Origin: Neobacillus cucumis
GTDB taxonomy: Bacteria > Bacillota > Bacilli > Bacillales_B > DSM-18226
DNA: 64,000 nucleotides
Assembly: GCF_016107705.1 (NCBI RefSeq)
Contig: NZ_JAEHGC010000001.1
Span: 620,001 to 684,000 of the forward strand
Direction: 5' to 3'
Of this stretch, positions 42,732-52,094 are shown piece after piece. A model generated the notes under the pieces. It was not told where the DNA came from and did no database searches. It saw only the letters and a list, made by a program, of their open reading frames with translations. Within the stretch, counting starts at the first letter, position 1; each line of letters begins with the position of its first letter. Both the position numbers and the translations under genes were made by a program.

Positions 42732-43084
42732 GAATTTAACTCACTGAGAACATCTTCCTGCGGAGCATCTCCCCATAAACGTTCAAGGTTATAGTAGCTG
42801 CGTTCTTCACGATGGAATACATGGGCTACCACATCGCCGAGGTCAATCAAGACCCATCTTGCCTCATCAAAGCCTTCTACTCTTCTTACATCATAACCAT
42901 GCTCCTCTGCCTTTTCCTTCATTTCTTTCGCAATGGCTTGTACTTGCTTATCTGAATTTCCATGGCAAATAATAAAGTAGTCAGCAATTAAGGAAATTCC
43001 CTTCATATTCAGGGCAATAATCTCTTCCGCTCTTTTGTCATCAGCAGCTTTAACTGCAATTTTAAGTAATTCTTGATTGTTCAT
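42728..43084 (-). CDS. rsfS: Ribosomal silencing factor RsfS
   Basis: RsfS binds L14 of the 50S subunit and prevents subunit joining in starvation. The 118 residues form the DUF143 fold (SLIADYFIICHGNSDKQVQA, RWVLIDLGDVVAHVFH). It lies between yqeK and yqeM with almost no gaps, so the three are co-translated. Confidence 0.96.
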   Translation of the reverse strand: MNNQELLKIAVKAADDKRAEEIIALNMKGISLIADYFIICHGNSDKQVQAIAKEMKEKAEEHGYDVRRVEGFDEARWVLIDLGDVVAHVFHREERSYYNLERLWGDAPQEDVLSELNS

Positions 43085-43087
43085 TCA

Positions 43088-43654
43088 TCAATCCTCCAGT
43101 TTTTTGACAAGATCATTATAGGTTTGAAACGTTTCAGGGTAAATTGGTTGATTTTTTTTCAATAAAAAGCTGATTGTATTCTGAATCGATTTAATTAGAG
43201 CTTTATCCAAATTTTCTTTTGCCATCTCTCTTACTTCTTCTACACCAGGAAAGTGTCTTCCAGGTTCAATATAATCCGCTAAATAGATTACCTTCTCAAG
43301 TAAAGACATTCCAATTCTGCCGGAAGTATGGTAGCGTATGGCTGTGAGGACCTCCGTGTCAGTAATCCCTGCTTCCTTTTCCACTAAATAAGCCCCTGCT
43401 GGCGCATGCCATAATTCTGCATTATACTCTAATAAATCTTGTGGAAACCCCTGAGTGAGAATAATTTCTCTCATTTCTTCCTTCGGCCGGAATTTTGCAT
43501 AATCGTGAAAAATTGCTGCCAATTCTGCTTTTTTTTCATCTGCACCAACCTGTTTAGCAAGGATAATTGCTGTTTCCATCACCCCCAGCGTATGCTGATA
43601 ACGATGGTCTGTCAATTGTTCCTTTACGACTTTAAGTGCCTCATTTCGTTCCAT
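43088..43654 (-). CDS. yqeK: Ap4A hydrolase YqeK (HD domain)
   Basis: YqeK cleaves diadenosine tetraphosphate symmetrically to ADP. The 188 residues have the HD fold: [22 protein letters not shown] (the HD pair), HAPAGA and IRYHTSG. The ATG at 43654 has GGAG ten bases upstream and overlaps the nadD stop by 14 bp; an in-frame TTG six codons before is rejected. Confidence 0.93.
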   Translation of the reverse strand: MERNEALKVVKEQLTDHRYQHTLGVMETAIILAKQVGADEKKAELAAIFHDYAKFRPKEEMREIILTQGFPQDLLEYNAELWHAPAGAYLVEKEAGITDTEVLTAIRYHTSGRIGMSLLEKVIYLADYIEPGRHFPGVEEVREMAKENLDKALIKSIQNTISFLLKKNQPIYPETFQTYNDLVKKLED

Positions 43655-44213
43655 ATAGCTGTTTCTCCTCAATATAACGAATTACCGAGTCAGGCAATAA
43701 ATAACGAATCGTCCTGCCATTCTTGAGACGCTCTCGAATCATACTTGATGAAACATCAACAGCAGGTACATCTACATATTGAATCGGATATTCTGTTAAA
43801 TGATTATAGTTAGGCCTCTCAACTCCAACGAATTGTACGAGCTTAATCAATTCGTCTATTTTATTCCATTTCGGCAGGTATTCAATCATGTCAGCGCCGA
43901 TAATAAAGTAAAATTGATCATCAGAATCACGCGAATTTAAGATTTTTATCGTATCAATGGTATAAGAAGGACCTGTTCTTTCAAGCTCAATCGTTTCAAT
44001 TTTAAAAGCGCTGTTTCCTTCAATGGCTAGATTCAGCATATTTACTCGATCATGATTATCAACTGATTGTGTTTTCTTCTTGTGAGGAGGCTCTTGATTC
44101 GGCATAAACCGAATCTCATCAAGCTGAAGTACGGAAAGGACCTCATTTGCAATTAAAAGATGCCCGTAATGCGGTGGATCAAATGTTCCTCCCAATATTC
44201 CAACCTTCTTCAT
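43641..44213 (-). CDS. nadD: Nicotinate-nucleotide adenylyltransferase NadD
   Basis: NadD makes deamido-NAD from NaMN and ATP. The 190 residues carry the nucleotidyl-transferase motifs [15 protein letters not shown] (near the N-terminus) and [10 protein letters not shown] (near the C-terminus). It lies between yqeI and yqeK; AGGGAGG precedes the ATG. Confidence 0.97.
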   Translation of the reverse strand: MKKVGILGGTFDPPHYGHLLIANEVLSVLQLDEIRFMPNQEPPHKKKTQSVDNHDRVNMLNLAIEGNSAFKIETIELERTGPSYTIDTIKILNSRDSDDQFYFIIGADMIEYLPKWNKIDELIKLVQFVGVERPNYNHLTEYPIQYVDVPAVDVSSSMIRERLKNGRTIRYLLPDSVIRYIEEKQLYGTK

Positions 44214-44234
44214 GAAAAGCGCCTCCCTAGTTTC

Positions 44235-44525
44235 TTATGGTAGTACAATTTGCTTTTTTTCGAGGGATTCCTTATAAAGGACAATTGTATGACCAATAAT
44301 TTGGACAATTTCAGCCCCGGTTCCTTCAGCAAGCTGCTCAGCCACTACATTTTTATCTTCATCACAGTTTTGCAAAATGCTGATCTTAAACAATTCCCTT
44401 GCCTCTAAGGCTTCCGAAATTTGTTTAATCATATTTTCATTTACGCCACCCTTCCCTACTTGAAAAATAGGGTCTAGGTGATGTGCTTTTGATCGTAAAA
44501 ACCTTTTTTGTTTACCTGTTAACAT
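44235..44525 (-). CDS. yqeI: Ribosome assembly RNA-binding protein YhbY/YqeI
   Basis: A 96-residue CRM-domain protein that binds pre-50S rRNA (LTGKQKRFLRSKAHHLDPIF, GKGGVNENMI). The length equals B. subtilis YqeI. The ATG at 44525 has GGGAGG upstream and overlaps the aroE stop by 14 bp; the ten codons before it belong to the overlap region. Confidence 0.95.
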   Translation of the reverse strand: MLTGKQKRFLRSKAHHLDPIFQVGKGGVNENMIKQISEALEARELFKISILQNCDEDKNVVAEQLAEGTGAEIVQIIGHTIVLYKESLEKKQIVLP

Positions 44526-45360
44526 TTGATGTGCCTCCCAGCTGTTGTAAAACATTCTCTCTCATTCTTTTAGCATCAGGGAAAATACCTGTCCATTTTT
44601 CAAATGCAAGCGCCCCTTGATACACAAACATCTCTATTCCAATTTGAATCCTGGCACCTTTTTGTTTTGCTTCTCGTAAAAGCTTTGTTTCAAGCGGATT
44701 GTATATGATATCACAAACAAGTGCCTGATCTTGAATATTTTCCATGCTTACTGGCTGCTCATCAAGATTTGGGGACATCCCACTCATGGTCGTTTGAATA
44801 ATTAAGTCATATTCCCCCATTTTTTCAGCAGCTTCGGTTAACGAAATCGCTTTTGAAGGGATTTGGAATGGACATTCATCAACCAATTTCGCAGCCTTTT
44901 CAACCGTCCGATTGGCAATATCGACAGCTTTTGGTCCGCTTTTTGCAATTGTAAAATAAATCCCCCTTGCTGCCCCGCCAGCACCAATAATTAATACTTT
45001 GCTTTCGGTTATTGAAAGACCCTCATCAGCCAAGCCTTTTAAAAACCCCAGTCCATCTGTATTATAGCCAATCAATTTACCGTTTTCATTTACAACTGTA
45101 TTAACTGCCCCAATCTGAAGAGCTAATTCATCCACTTCATCCAAAAAAGGGATGATTGCACTTTTATGCGGTATAGTAACATTAAATCCCCCGGCACCGA
45201 TGGCTTTTAAGCCTTTTACGGCATCCCCTAAATTCTCTGGTTTCACTTGAAATGGGAGATAATCCGCATCGATATTATAAAAAGAAAATAAGTCATTGTG
45301 CATGACTGGGGACATTGAGTGCCCAATCGGATCTCCCAACACTGCAAAAAGCTTTTTCAC
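44512..45360 (-). CDS. aroE: Shikimate dehydrogenase
   Basis: AroE reduces 3-dehydroshikimate with NADPH in aromatic amino acid synthesis. The 282 residues show the substrate motif GHSMSPVMHN, the catalytic lysine in NVTIPHKSA, and the NADPH loop GAGGAARGI. The GTG start has GGGGAG six bases upstream. It lies between yqeH and yqeI, as in B. subtilis. Confidence 0.96.
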   Translation of the reverse strand: MKKLFAVLGDPIGHSMSPVMHNDLFSFYNIDADYLPFQVKPENLGDAVKGLKAIGAGGFNVTIPHKSAIIPFLDEVDELALQIGAVNTVVNENGKLIGYNTDGLGFLKGLADEGLSITESKVLIIGAGGAARGIYFTIAKSGPKAVDIANRTVEKAAKLVDECPFQIPSKAISLTEAAEKMGEYDLIIQTTMSGMSPNLDEQPVSMENIQDQALVCDIIYNPLETKLLREAKQKGARIQIGIEMFVYQGALAFEKWTGIFPDAKRMRENVLQQLGGTSNVNR

Positions 45361-45382
45361 CTGTTTCTCCCCGATCTCTTTT

Positions 45383-46489
45383 TTATATTAATGATTTCCT
45401 TAATAAGGTTTGTACGCCTTTTGGTACGTATGCAACGACGGTTGCACCGGGTTCGTTAACGGTTACCCAGCCGAGTCCGGAAAAAACAACATCTGTTTTT
45501 CCTTCTTTAATCACAAATTCTTGTTTGACAAGCTCCGGAAACGTATCCAGCTGCTCCTGTCGTGGAGGGGTCAGCATCTCGCCAACATGATTTTGATACA
45601 GGTCTTCCGCGTTTTCTGACTTTGTCCGGTGAATATTTAATTCATTTGAAACGTAACATACAAAAGATTTTCGACCCCCACTGACATAATCAAATCTTGC
45701 CAGTCCGCCAAAAAATAAAGTCTGTCCTTCATTTAATTGAAACACCTTTGGCTTGATTTCTTTTTTCGGTGTAATCACTTTCAAATCACGTTTATCAACA
45801 AAATGGGCCATTTGATGGTGATTAATAATTCCAGGTGTGTCAGTTAAGGATTTTCCATCATCAAGCGGGATTTGAATAATATCCAAGGTAGTCCCAGGAA
45901 AATGTGATGTGGTGATCACATCCTCTTCCCCTGTCACTTCTTTAATAATTCGATTAATAAAAGTAGATTTTCCTACATTGGTACAACCGACAACATATAC
46001 ATCCTTTCCTCCACGCATTTCATCAATAACGGCTGCTGCCTCTTTAATATACTGCCCTTTGGCCGCACTAACGAGAAGAATTTCCTCCGGTCTTAAGCCT
46101 AGGTCTCTTGATTCCTGTTTCATCCAGTTGATTAATTTATGATGCTTTACCGACTTCGGTAATAAATCCACCTTATTTCCAACAAGTAATACCTTATTAT
46201 TACCAACAAACCGGTGTAAACCAGGAAGCCAGCTGCCATTAAAATCAAAGATATCAACTAGCATGACAATCAGAGCATCTGTGCTGCCAAGTCCATTTAA
46301 TATTTTTAAAAAGTCATCATCGGTTAGGCTGACATCTTGAACTTCATTATAATGTTTTAACCGAAAACATCTTTGACAAATTAAGATTTCTTTATCTAAT
46401 GCAGCTTTCGGTGCGTAACCCAATTCACTTGGGTCATCCGTCTGAACCTTAACACCGCAGCCCAGGCAAATATTTTGCTGTTCACTCAC
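45383..46489 (-). CDS. yqeH: Ribosome biogenesis GTPase YqeH
   Basis: YqeH is a circularly permuted GTPase required for 30S assembly. The 368 residues contain an N-terminal zinc finger (CLGCG ... CQRC), then G4 GNKVDLLPKS before G1 GCTNVGKSTF and G3 DTPG, the permuted order. GTG start with GGGAGG eight bases upstream, three bases after yqeG. Confidence 0.97.
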   Translation of the reverse strand: MSEQQNICLGCGVKVQTDDPSELGYAPKAALDKEILICQRCFRLKHYNEVQDVSLTDDDFLKILNGLGSTDALIVMLVDIFDFNGSWLPGLHRFVGNNKVLLVGNKVDLLPKSVKHHKLINWMKQESRDLGLRPEEILLVSAAKGQYIKEAAAVIDEMRGGKDVYVVGCTNVGKSTFINRIIKEVTGEEDVITTSHFPGTTLDIIQIPLDDGKSLTDTPGIINHHQMAHFVDKRDLKVITPKKEIKPKVFQLNEGQTLFFGGLARFDYVSGGRKSFVCYVSNELNIHRTKSENAEDLYQNHVGEMLTPPRQEQLDTFPELVKQEFVIKEGKTDVVFSGLGWVTVNEPGATVVAYVPKGVQTLLRKSLI

Positions 46490-46492
46490 ACA

Positions 46493-47008
46493 TTAATCCT
46501 CCCATTGAATTAAGCCTCTTTTACGAAACCAATTCATAATTCTTCGTTCGGCAAAACGGTTGAATTTAGTAAAAAAACCATCGGTTTGCGCAACAGGAAC
46601 GACAAGGATGGTATATAATCCGCTCCGATTCCCGCCTAGTACATCTGTTAATAGCTGATCCCCAATTACCACTGTTTCTTCTTTTTTAATGCCCATTTGG
46701 GAAATCGCCTTCTGGAAAGCAGGTCCCATCGGCTTACGTGCTCGAAAGATAAACGGAATTCTCAGTGGGTCAGAAAATGCCTTCACACGATCTTCATTAT
46801 TATTTGAAACAATCGTGACAAGAATATTATGTTTTTTCATTTCATCAAACCAAGAAATTAATTGAGGGGTTGCATTGGGACGGTCCCACTCGACAAGGGT
46901 ATTATCTAAATCCGTAATAATTCCCTTAATCCCTCGTTTTTTTAATTCATTTGGATTTATGTCTAGAATGCTCTTCACATGTTCATCCGGTAAAAATTGC
47001 TTTAACAC
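46493..47008 (-). CDS. yqeG: HAD-family phosphatase YqeG
   Basis: A 171-residue HAD phosphatase (subfamily IIIA, PGP phosphatase-like) with motif I TDLDNTLVEW, motif II IVSNN and motif III/IV VIGDQLLTDVLGG. Activity on phosphatidylglycerophosphate has been shown for some homologues; here it is inferred. It heads the yqeG-to-yqeM gene set and is divergent from sda. Confidence 0.92.
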   Translation of the reverse strand: MLKQFLPDEHVKSILDINPNELKKRGIKGIITDLDNTLVEWDRPNATPQLISWFDEMKKHNILVTIVSNNNEDRVKAFSDPLRIPFIFRARKPMGPAFQKAISQMGIKKEETVVIGDQLLTDVLGGNRSGLYTILVVPVAQTDGFFTKFNRFAERRIMNWFRKRGLIQWED

Positions 47009-47173
47009 GAAGCTTACACCTCATTAAATAGGACTTTAAGAATTATCTAGCTCAAGCATCAAATCAAGCTGCTCTGCTTTTCCTTGTATCATCATAACCA
47101 ATTTTACCCTTTGTTTCAAAGTATATTATTTATTTAAAAATATTTTTCGACAAAATCCTCCCTTTTGAGCTTT

Positions 47174-47274
47174 TGTGGATAACATTATTAACATTATACC
47201 CATTGAAATATCCAGATTTTGAAAATTTATAAACAAATTAATCACAAGTTATCCACCCATTTATGTGGATAACT
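47174..47274. promoter_or_regulatory. DnaA-box cluster upstream of sda
   Basis: Two exact DnaA boxes (TTATCCACA) occur on the minus strand at 47174-47182 and 47264-47272; TTATCCACC is at 47249-47257 and two one-mismatch boxes are at 47227-47235 and 47238-47246. The pair at 47247-47256 and 47265-47274 is a perfect 10-bp inverted repeat (AGTTATCCAC / GTGGATAACT). DnaA activates sda in B. subtilis, where its promoter carries such boxes. Confidence 0.88.
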
Positions 47275-47281
47275 GGAACGG

Positions 47282-47310
47282 TTGTTCTAATTTAATATAT
47301 TTGGTAGATT
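47282..47310 (+). promoter_or_regulatory. Candidate sda promoter
   Basis: TTGTTC and TAGATT are 17 bp apart, between the DnaA boxes and the sda start (79 bp to the ATG). The match is moderate. Confidence 0.5.
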
Positions 47311-47388
47311 TAGGTTACAGCAAATGAATCTACATTATATGTTTGTTTTTATCTTTTTAGAACCATTAAATTGGAGGTGAATTCTGCC

Positions 47389-47529
47389 ATGCGTAAACTT
47401 TCAGATGAATTATTGATTGAATCCTATTATAAAGCTAGAGAATTAAATTTAAGTACTGATTTTATTCGCCTCATTGAAACGGAAATTCACCGGCGTTCTC
47501 TATTTAATAAAATTAAAATTTCTTCCTAA
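47389..47529 (+). CDS. sda: Sporulation histidine kinase inhibitor Sda
   Basis: Sda blocks KinA/KinB autophosphorylation, delaying sporulation while replication is incomplete. The ORF gives 46 residues: [20 protein letters not shown], then [18 protein letters not shown]. This is the full size of Sda. The SD is GGAGGTGA, eight bases before ATG. DnaA boxes upstream fit its regulation by replication status. In B. subtilis it is also next to yqeG, on the opposite strand. Confidence 0.96.
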   Translation: MRKLSDELLIESYYKARELNLSTDFIRLIETEIHRRSLFNKIKISS

Positions 47530-47542
47530 CCATTTTTGAATA

Positions 47543-47568
47543 CGCCCGATTACGGGCTTTTTTCTTTG
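47543..47568 (+). terminator. sda terminator
   Basis: GCCCG and CGGGC arms around ATTA lead into a T-run, 14 bp after the sda stop codon. Confidence 0.85.
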
Positions 47569-47574
47569 CATTTG

Positions 47575-47597
47575 AAAACGGCACATTTAAGTGCCGT
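47575..47597 (-). terminator. psd terminator
   Basis: CGGCAC and GTGCCG arms around a 6-nt loop lead into TTTTC on the minus strand, just past the psd stop. Confidence 0.8.
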
Positions 47598-47607
47598 GAT
47601 CGCAGGT

Positions 47608-48390
47608 TCATTTACCAATTTTTCCGATTTTCTCTCCAACCTTAATTTCTTTTGGCGGATGGATAGAGGAGTCCATTTCGAACATCCCTTTTTCAAATAA
47701 TAAGACCACAGTGGAACCAAAACTAAAATAAGCCATTTCTTCGCCTTTTTTTAATTGACTTCCATTGTGGGTGGTTTCAATCGAATTAACAAACATAGCC
47801 CCCACTTTTACAACAGCCGCATGTCCAAATTGAGTTTCAAGCTCCGTGATCACCCGGAAGTTTTTTGCAAGGGTTCTTACACCATATTTCAGGCCCCATT
47901 TGTTCACCGGATAGGATTTCCTTCCTAAAGTCCATTGTTTTGTAATGGTGCCATCAACGGGACTATGAATGCGATGATAATGACTTGGACTCAAATAAAG
48001 AATAATGTACTTCCCATTTAAATACTTTTCTAACACTGAATGATCTCCCAGCATCTCTTCTATTGAATAGATTTTACCCTTAACCACAATTTCGCTGGTT
48101 TCTTTTATGGGTCCAATATCTTCAATTACGGCATCTACCGGGCTTACAACTGCATTTGAACTTAGATCCACCGGTCTCGCATCTTTCCGCAGCTTTCGAA
48201 TAAAAAGATCATGAAGTGTAGGAAAATCTTGAAAGGAATTTTCGATATCCTCCTGATTTAATCGATAAACCCTTGCAAAGGACGGGACAGCAATCCGGCT
48301 GATTCGAGAACGGGCAAACCGTTTTAACAGGAACGATGTCCACCTTCCATTTGTTAATTCGATTAGTAGCCGATAAAAAGGCTGTAGCAT
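47608..48390 (-). CDS. psd: Phosphatidylserine decarboxylase proenzyme
   Basis: Psd converts phosphatidylserine to phosphatidylethanolamine. The 260-residue proenzyme ends with the self-cleaving motif FGSTVVLLFE, whose Ser yields the pyruvoyl group; AYFSFGST is at about residues 218-225. SPVDGTI and SPSHYHRIHSPVDG are the other family motifs. GGGGGGAA precedes the ATG. It is divergent from pssA; together they make PE. Confidence 0.96.
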   Translation of the reverse strand: MLQPFYRLLIELTNGRWTSFLLKRFARSRISRIAVPSFARVYRLNQEDIENSFQDFPTLHDLFIRKLRKDARPVDLSSNAVVSPVDAVIEDIGPIKETSEIVVKGKIYSIEEMLGDHSVLEKYLNGKYIILYLSPSHYHRIHSPVDGTITKQWTLGRKSYPVNKWGLKYGVRTLAKNFRVITELETQFGHAAVVKVGAMFVNSIETTHNGSQLKKGEEMAYFSFGSTVVLLFEKGMFEMDSSIHPPKEIKVGEKIGKIGK

Positions 48391-48519
48391 TGAATTCCCC
48401 CCAAATAGTGTAAAAATACTCTTTACGATTAGTCATAAAACCCTTAATATTAAATATTATAGAGTAAATACTTAGAAAAATTGATTCTCTCCCGTTTAAT
48501 TAAAAAGGAGTGAGCGGAA

Positions 48520-49059
48520 ATGTTTTTATCGGACGTTGTTGATCAAACAATAAAAAAACTTAAAAGCCAAACAGCGAATGTTATCACCTTAACAAACCTA
48601 TCATTAGGCGGTTTTGCAATTGTTTTAGGAATTCACGGAAACCTAAGATTAAGCCTGTTATTAATCTTTATTGCAGCGTTAGCAGATCGATTTGACGGTA
48701 TGATTGCCAGAAAATTCAACATTGAATCAGAGCTAGGTAAACAATTGGATTCCATGAGTGATATTATATCATTCGGAGTCGCACCGGCACTATTATTGTA
48801 TCAAGGAATCTTAAACGATTTTGGCGGTCCCGGATCGTTTTTTACTGTATTTTATATCGGATGTGGTGCTTTTAGATTAGCACGTTTTAACATTACTGAA
48901 AGCAATGGCTATTTTACAGGATTACCGATTACAGCAGCAGGCTGTTTAGTCACCCTAAGCTTTCTTGCTATTCCCTATCTGCCGCCTCAAACCTTCTTAT
49001 TCATCATTATTATTTTATCATTTCTTATGGTCAGTTCCTTTAAACTTAAAAAAGTATAA
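48520..49059 (+). CDS. pssA: CDP-diacylglycerol--serine O-phosphatidyltransferase
   Basis: PssA makes phosphatidylserine from CDP-DAG and serine. The 179 residues carry the CDP-alcohol transferase motif DRFDGMIARKF (D-x2-DG-x2-AR), extending through ELGKQLDSMSD (G-x3-D-x3-D), and about five membrane helices. The ATG has AAGGAGTG upstream. It is longer at the N-terminus than some homologues by about 15 residues. It is divergent from psd. Confidence 0.93.
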   Translation: MFLSDVVDQTIKKLKSQTANVITLTNLSLGGFAIVLGIHGNLRLSLLLIFIAALADRFDGMIARKFNIESELGKQLDSMSDIISFGVAPALLLYQGILNDFGGPGSFFTVFYIGCGAFRLARFNITESNGYFTGLPITAAGCLVTLSFLAIPYLPPQTFLFIIIILSFLMVSSFKLKKV

Positions 49060-49068
49060 TTTAATCTA

Positions 49069-49100
49069 AAAAGCCCGGCGATTCTTTTTGCCGGGCTTTT
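49069..49100. terminator. Bidirectional terminator between pssA and pepF
   Basis: AAAAGCCCGGC pairs with GCCGGGCTTTT with T-runs on both strands, between convergent pssA and pepF. Confidence 0.95.
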
Positions 49101-49112
49101 AGCTTATTGTTC

Positions 49113-50918
49113 TTACTCATCCTTCGTTAATTCAAGGAATTCGACAATATCATCCAAGCAAGGTTTTACGGCTTGTTCCCAGAAATCCTTTTTGGTCAAA
49201 TCTACCTGCAGATGCTTCTCTGCAAGATCCTCTACGCTCATGGAAGCAGTATCCCTCAGTAAGGCAATATACTTTTCTTCGTATCCTTTTCCTTCCGCAA
49301 GAGCCTTTGCATAAATCCCCAATGAGAATAAATATCCAAAGGTATACGGGAAGTTATAAAACGGTACCCCTGTAATAAAGAAATGAAGTTTTGAGGCCCA
49401 GAATAATGGATGGTATTCATCTAAGGCATCACAATACGCTTCTTTTTGCGCCGAGAGCATCAGTTCATTTAACCTTGTTGATGACACAGGACCTTGTTTT
49501 CTTTCTTCATAAAAGCTTGTTTCGAACAAGAACCTCGCGTGAATATTCATTAATAGGGCAACCGTTCTTTGAATTTTATCGTCTAGGAGAACAAGTTTTT
49601 CTTCTTCATTTTTTGCATTTTTTACGGCGGCATCGGCAACAATCATTTCAGCGAAGGTAGAAGCTGTTTCCGCAACATTCATTGCATAATTTCGATTTAA
49701 ATAGTGAACACCCTTCATCGCAAATGTGTGGAAACCGTGCCCTAATTCATGTGCAAGGGTGGAGACATTGGAGGGAGTCCCGGAATAGGTCATGAAAATT
49801 CGTGATTGATTACTTTCCGGAAAAAAAGTACAAAAACCACCTGGTGCTTTTCCAGGACGATCCTCGCCTTCAATCCAATGTTCTTCAAAAGCCTTTTGGG
49901 CAAATGCCGCCATTTTTTCTCCAAAATGTGAAAACTGCTGTTGGATAAATTCTGCACCTTCCTGATAAGAAACTTTAGATTCCGTCTTGCCATTGCCATA
50001 TGGGGCATCTAAATCAAACCAACTCAATTTTTCTAATCCCAGCAGTTTTGCTTTTCGGTTTAAATATTGAACAAGCAGATCCTTACTTTCTGTTATTACT
50101 TTCCACATCGTTTCAAGTGTTGCTTTTTCCATGCGGCTAATGGTAAGAGGTTCCCTTAGCACATCGTCCCAACCTCTTTTTTCGTAAACACTTAAACGAA
50201 AGCCTGCTAGGTGATTCAATGTTTTAGCTAAAAGGTCTGCCTGATCTCCCCAGGCTAGCTCCCAATTTTCAAATACTGCGGCGCGAATCTCACGATTAGG
50301 GCTTGAAAATTTATTAAATGCCTGACCGACTGACAGCAGCTTTTCTTCGCTATTTTCTGTAAATGGAATTTTAATTTTCCCTACAATTAAATCATATAAC
50401 TGTCCCCATCCATGGTAGCCATCTACCCCAAGGGCATTGATTAATGCCTCTTCTTCCTTCGATAATTTATCTTTCGCCCGTTCTCGGCGTTCATTTAACA
50501 CAAAAGATAGTTCGTTCAAGGACTCATCCTTTAGCATTTGTCCCCAAATGGAATCGCCAATTGAAGTTAGTAGGTTGTCAAAGCCTGCAAGAGCTGTCTG
50601 AAAAACAGCACTTAAACTCGTTACTTTCGAATCAAGTTGGTTTGCCTTTTGGTCCTCCGTATTTTGTGCCTGCAGACAGCCAACAAATGCCCCAGCTTGA
50701 CGCAGCTTTTTGGCAACGCTCTCAAAATCTACTAATAACTCATGTAAATAGACCTTATCTTCCAGATTATTTTTGGGTGTCCACTGATTAACCTTTGTTT
50801 GAAAAAGCTGAATTAATTGTTCTGTTTTTTGTAAGTGATTGGAAAATTCAGGAGAATCACTCCCACCTTTAAAAAACACATCTAGATTCCAGACATCTGA
50901 ATATGTAACGGCTGTCAA
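49113..50918 (-). CDS. pepF: M3 family oligoendopeptidase F
   Basis: A zinc metallopeptidase of family M3 with 601 residues. The active site is HELGHGFHTF (about residue 390) with the third ligand Glu further on (NVAETASTFAEMI). It cleaves oligopeptides in the cytoplasm. TTG at 50918 is the likely start, with AAAGGAGG seven bases upstream; the 17 codons above it have no SD. It stands alone. Confidence 0.95.
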   Translation of the reverse strand: MTAVTYSDVWNLDVFFKGGSDSPEFSNHLQKTEQLIQLFQTKVNQWTPKNNLEDKVYLHELLVDFESVAKKLRQAGAFVGCLQAQNTEDQKANQLDSKVTSLSAVFQTALAGFDNLLTSIGDSIWGQMLKDESLNELSFVLNERRERAKDKLSKEEEALINALGVDGYHGWGQLYDLIVGKIKIPFTENSEEKLLSVGQAFNKFSSPNREIRAAVFENWELAWGDQADLLAKTLNHLAGFRLSVYEKRGWDDVLREPLTISRMEKATLETMWKVITESKDLLVQYLNRKAKLLGLEKLSWFDLDAPYGNGKTESKVSYQEGAEFIQQQFSHFGEKMAAFAQKAFEEHWIEGEDRPGKAPGGFCTFFPESNQSRIFMTYSGTPSNVSTLAHELGHGFHTFAMKGVHYLNRNYAMNVAETASTFAEMIVADAAVKNAKNEEEKLVLLDDKIQRTVALLMNIHARFLFETSFYEERKQGPVSSTRLNELMLSAQKEAYCDALDEYHPLFWASKLHFFITGVPFYNFPYTFGYLFSLGIYAKALAEGKGYEEKYIALLRDTASMSVEDLAEKHLQVDLTKKDFWEQAVKPCLDDIVEFLELTKDE

Positions 50919-51002
50919 TGTTTTCCCTCCTTTATATATGTACAAATTTATTATATGTTTATTTTTCAAAGAATTCTATTTTCAGGAAAAGTAATTAGAA
51001 AT

Positions 51003-51032
51003 TTGACAACTTTGCAAGGACTAGGGTATAAG
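51003..51032 (+). promoter_or_regulatory. Candidate promoter of the BNR lipoprotein gene
   Basis: TTGACA (51003-51008) and TATAAG (51027-51032), 18 bp apart, about 70 bp upstream of the GTG start. Confidence 0.65.
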
Positions 51033-51102
51033 TGGAAGGAAAAGGATTTATCAAAAGATCCGTGGAGGATTGTGATTTTTGGTTCGTTCAGGAGGAGAAG
51101 AA

Positions 51103-52074
51103 GTGAAGATTCAAAAGATTACTTTTACTATTTTATTAGGATTATTGATGGTTGCCGCCGGCTGCTCAAATAAAAATCAAAGCCAGAAGCCACAAGAAGA
51201 AACAAAAAATTCTAAGGCTGACATTCCGTATCAGATTATGGAGGCAAAGACTTTTAAAGTGGATCATATCCATGGGATTGGTTATCCCGGCAATGACAAT
51301 AAGCTTTATATTGCCGCCCATGATGGCTTGAAAATGTATAAGGATTCAAAATGGTTTGAAACAACCTCTAATCTCCATGACTATATGGGATTTCAAGCAA
51401 CTGAAAAAGGATTTTTGGCAAGCGGTCATCCGCAAAAAGGAACAGATTTAAAGAATCCGCTTGGATTAGTCCAAAGTACCGATAAAGGCAAAACAATAGA
51501 ACAGATGGCTTTTTACGGACAAAAGGATTTTCATTTCATGGCCGCAAGCTTTTCAGGAAATGGAATCTACGTTATTAATGAAGAACAAAGCGGAGAATTC
51601 GCTCCCGGTGTCAATTACTCAAAAGATAACGGAAAAAGCTGGAAGAAAAGTGAATTCAAAGATTTTAGCTCTGATTCACTTGGCATGATTGCCGTTCATC
51701 CTGTTAACGGTGATATTATGGCCATGTCAACAAGGTCTGGTATTTATTACTCAGAAGACAATGGAAATACAATGAAGTTGATTACAAAGCCTGTTATGGT
51801 AACTGCCCTAACATTTATGGATAATGATCTTTTATATTCAAGTGTCGAAGATGGAAACATCCTATTAAAAACCATTAACCCTAAAAAAGAAAGCCAAAAA
51901 AATTGGAAGATCCCTTTCTTGGATTATGATAATCCGATTACTTATTTAGCGGTTAATCCGAAAAACAAGAAGGAAATAGCTTTCACAACCTATAAGAATG
52001 ATGTATATGAAACAACAGATGGCGGTAAGAATTGGAAGGTCCTCTTAAAGAATGGAAAAATGGAGCAGGATTAA
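51103..52074 (+). CDS. Lipoprotein with sialidase-like BNR repeats (F510_1955 family)
   Basis: The product (323 aa) starts with a lipoprotein signal: basic N-terminus, hydrophobic stretch, lipobox VAAGC. The mature part looks like a seven-bladed propeller with four Asp-box motifs (STDKGKT, SKDNGKSW, SEDNGNT, TTDGGKNW) and an early DHIHGIGY segment. This fits the F510_1955 family, annotated as glycosyl hydrolase-like, but catalytic residues are not evident, so sugar cleavage is unproven. GTG start with AGGAGGAG upstream. It lies alone between pepF and sigK. Confidence 0.75.
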   Translation: MKIQKITFTILLGLLMVAAGCSNKNQSQKPQEETKNSKADIPYQIMEAKTFKVDHIHGIGYPGNDNKLYIAAHDGLKMYKDSKWFETTSNLHDYMGFQATEKGFLASGHPQKGTDLKNPLGLVQSTDKGKTIEQMAFYGQKDFHFMAASFSGNGIYVINEEQSGEFAPGVNYSKDNGKSWKKSEFKDFSSDSLGMIAVHPVNGDIMAMSTRSGIYYSEDNGNTMKLITKPVMVTALTFMDNDLLYSSVEDGNILLKTINPKKESQKNWKIPFLDYDNPITYLAVNPKNKKEIAFTTYKNDVYETTDGGKNWKVLLKNGKMEQD

Positions 52075-52090
52075 TCCCTGCTCCATTTTT
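52056..52090. terminator. Bidirectional terminator between the lipoprotein gene and sigK
   Basis: AAATGGAGCAGG pairs with CCTGCTCCATTT, overlapping the lipoprotein gene stop codon; T-rich sequence follows on both strands. Confidence 0.93.
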
Positions 52091-52094
52091 TACA

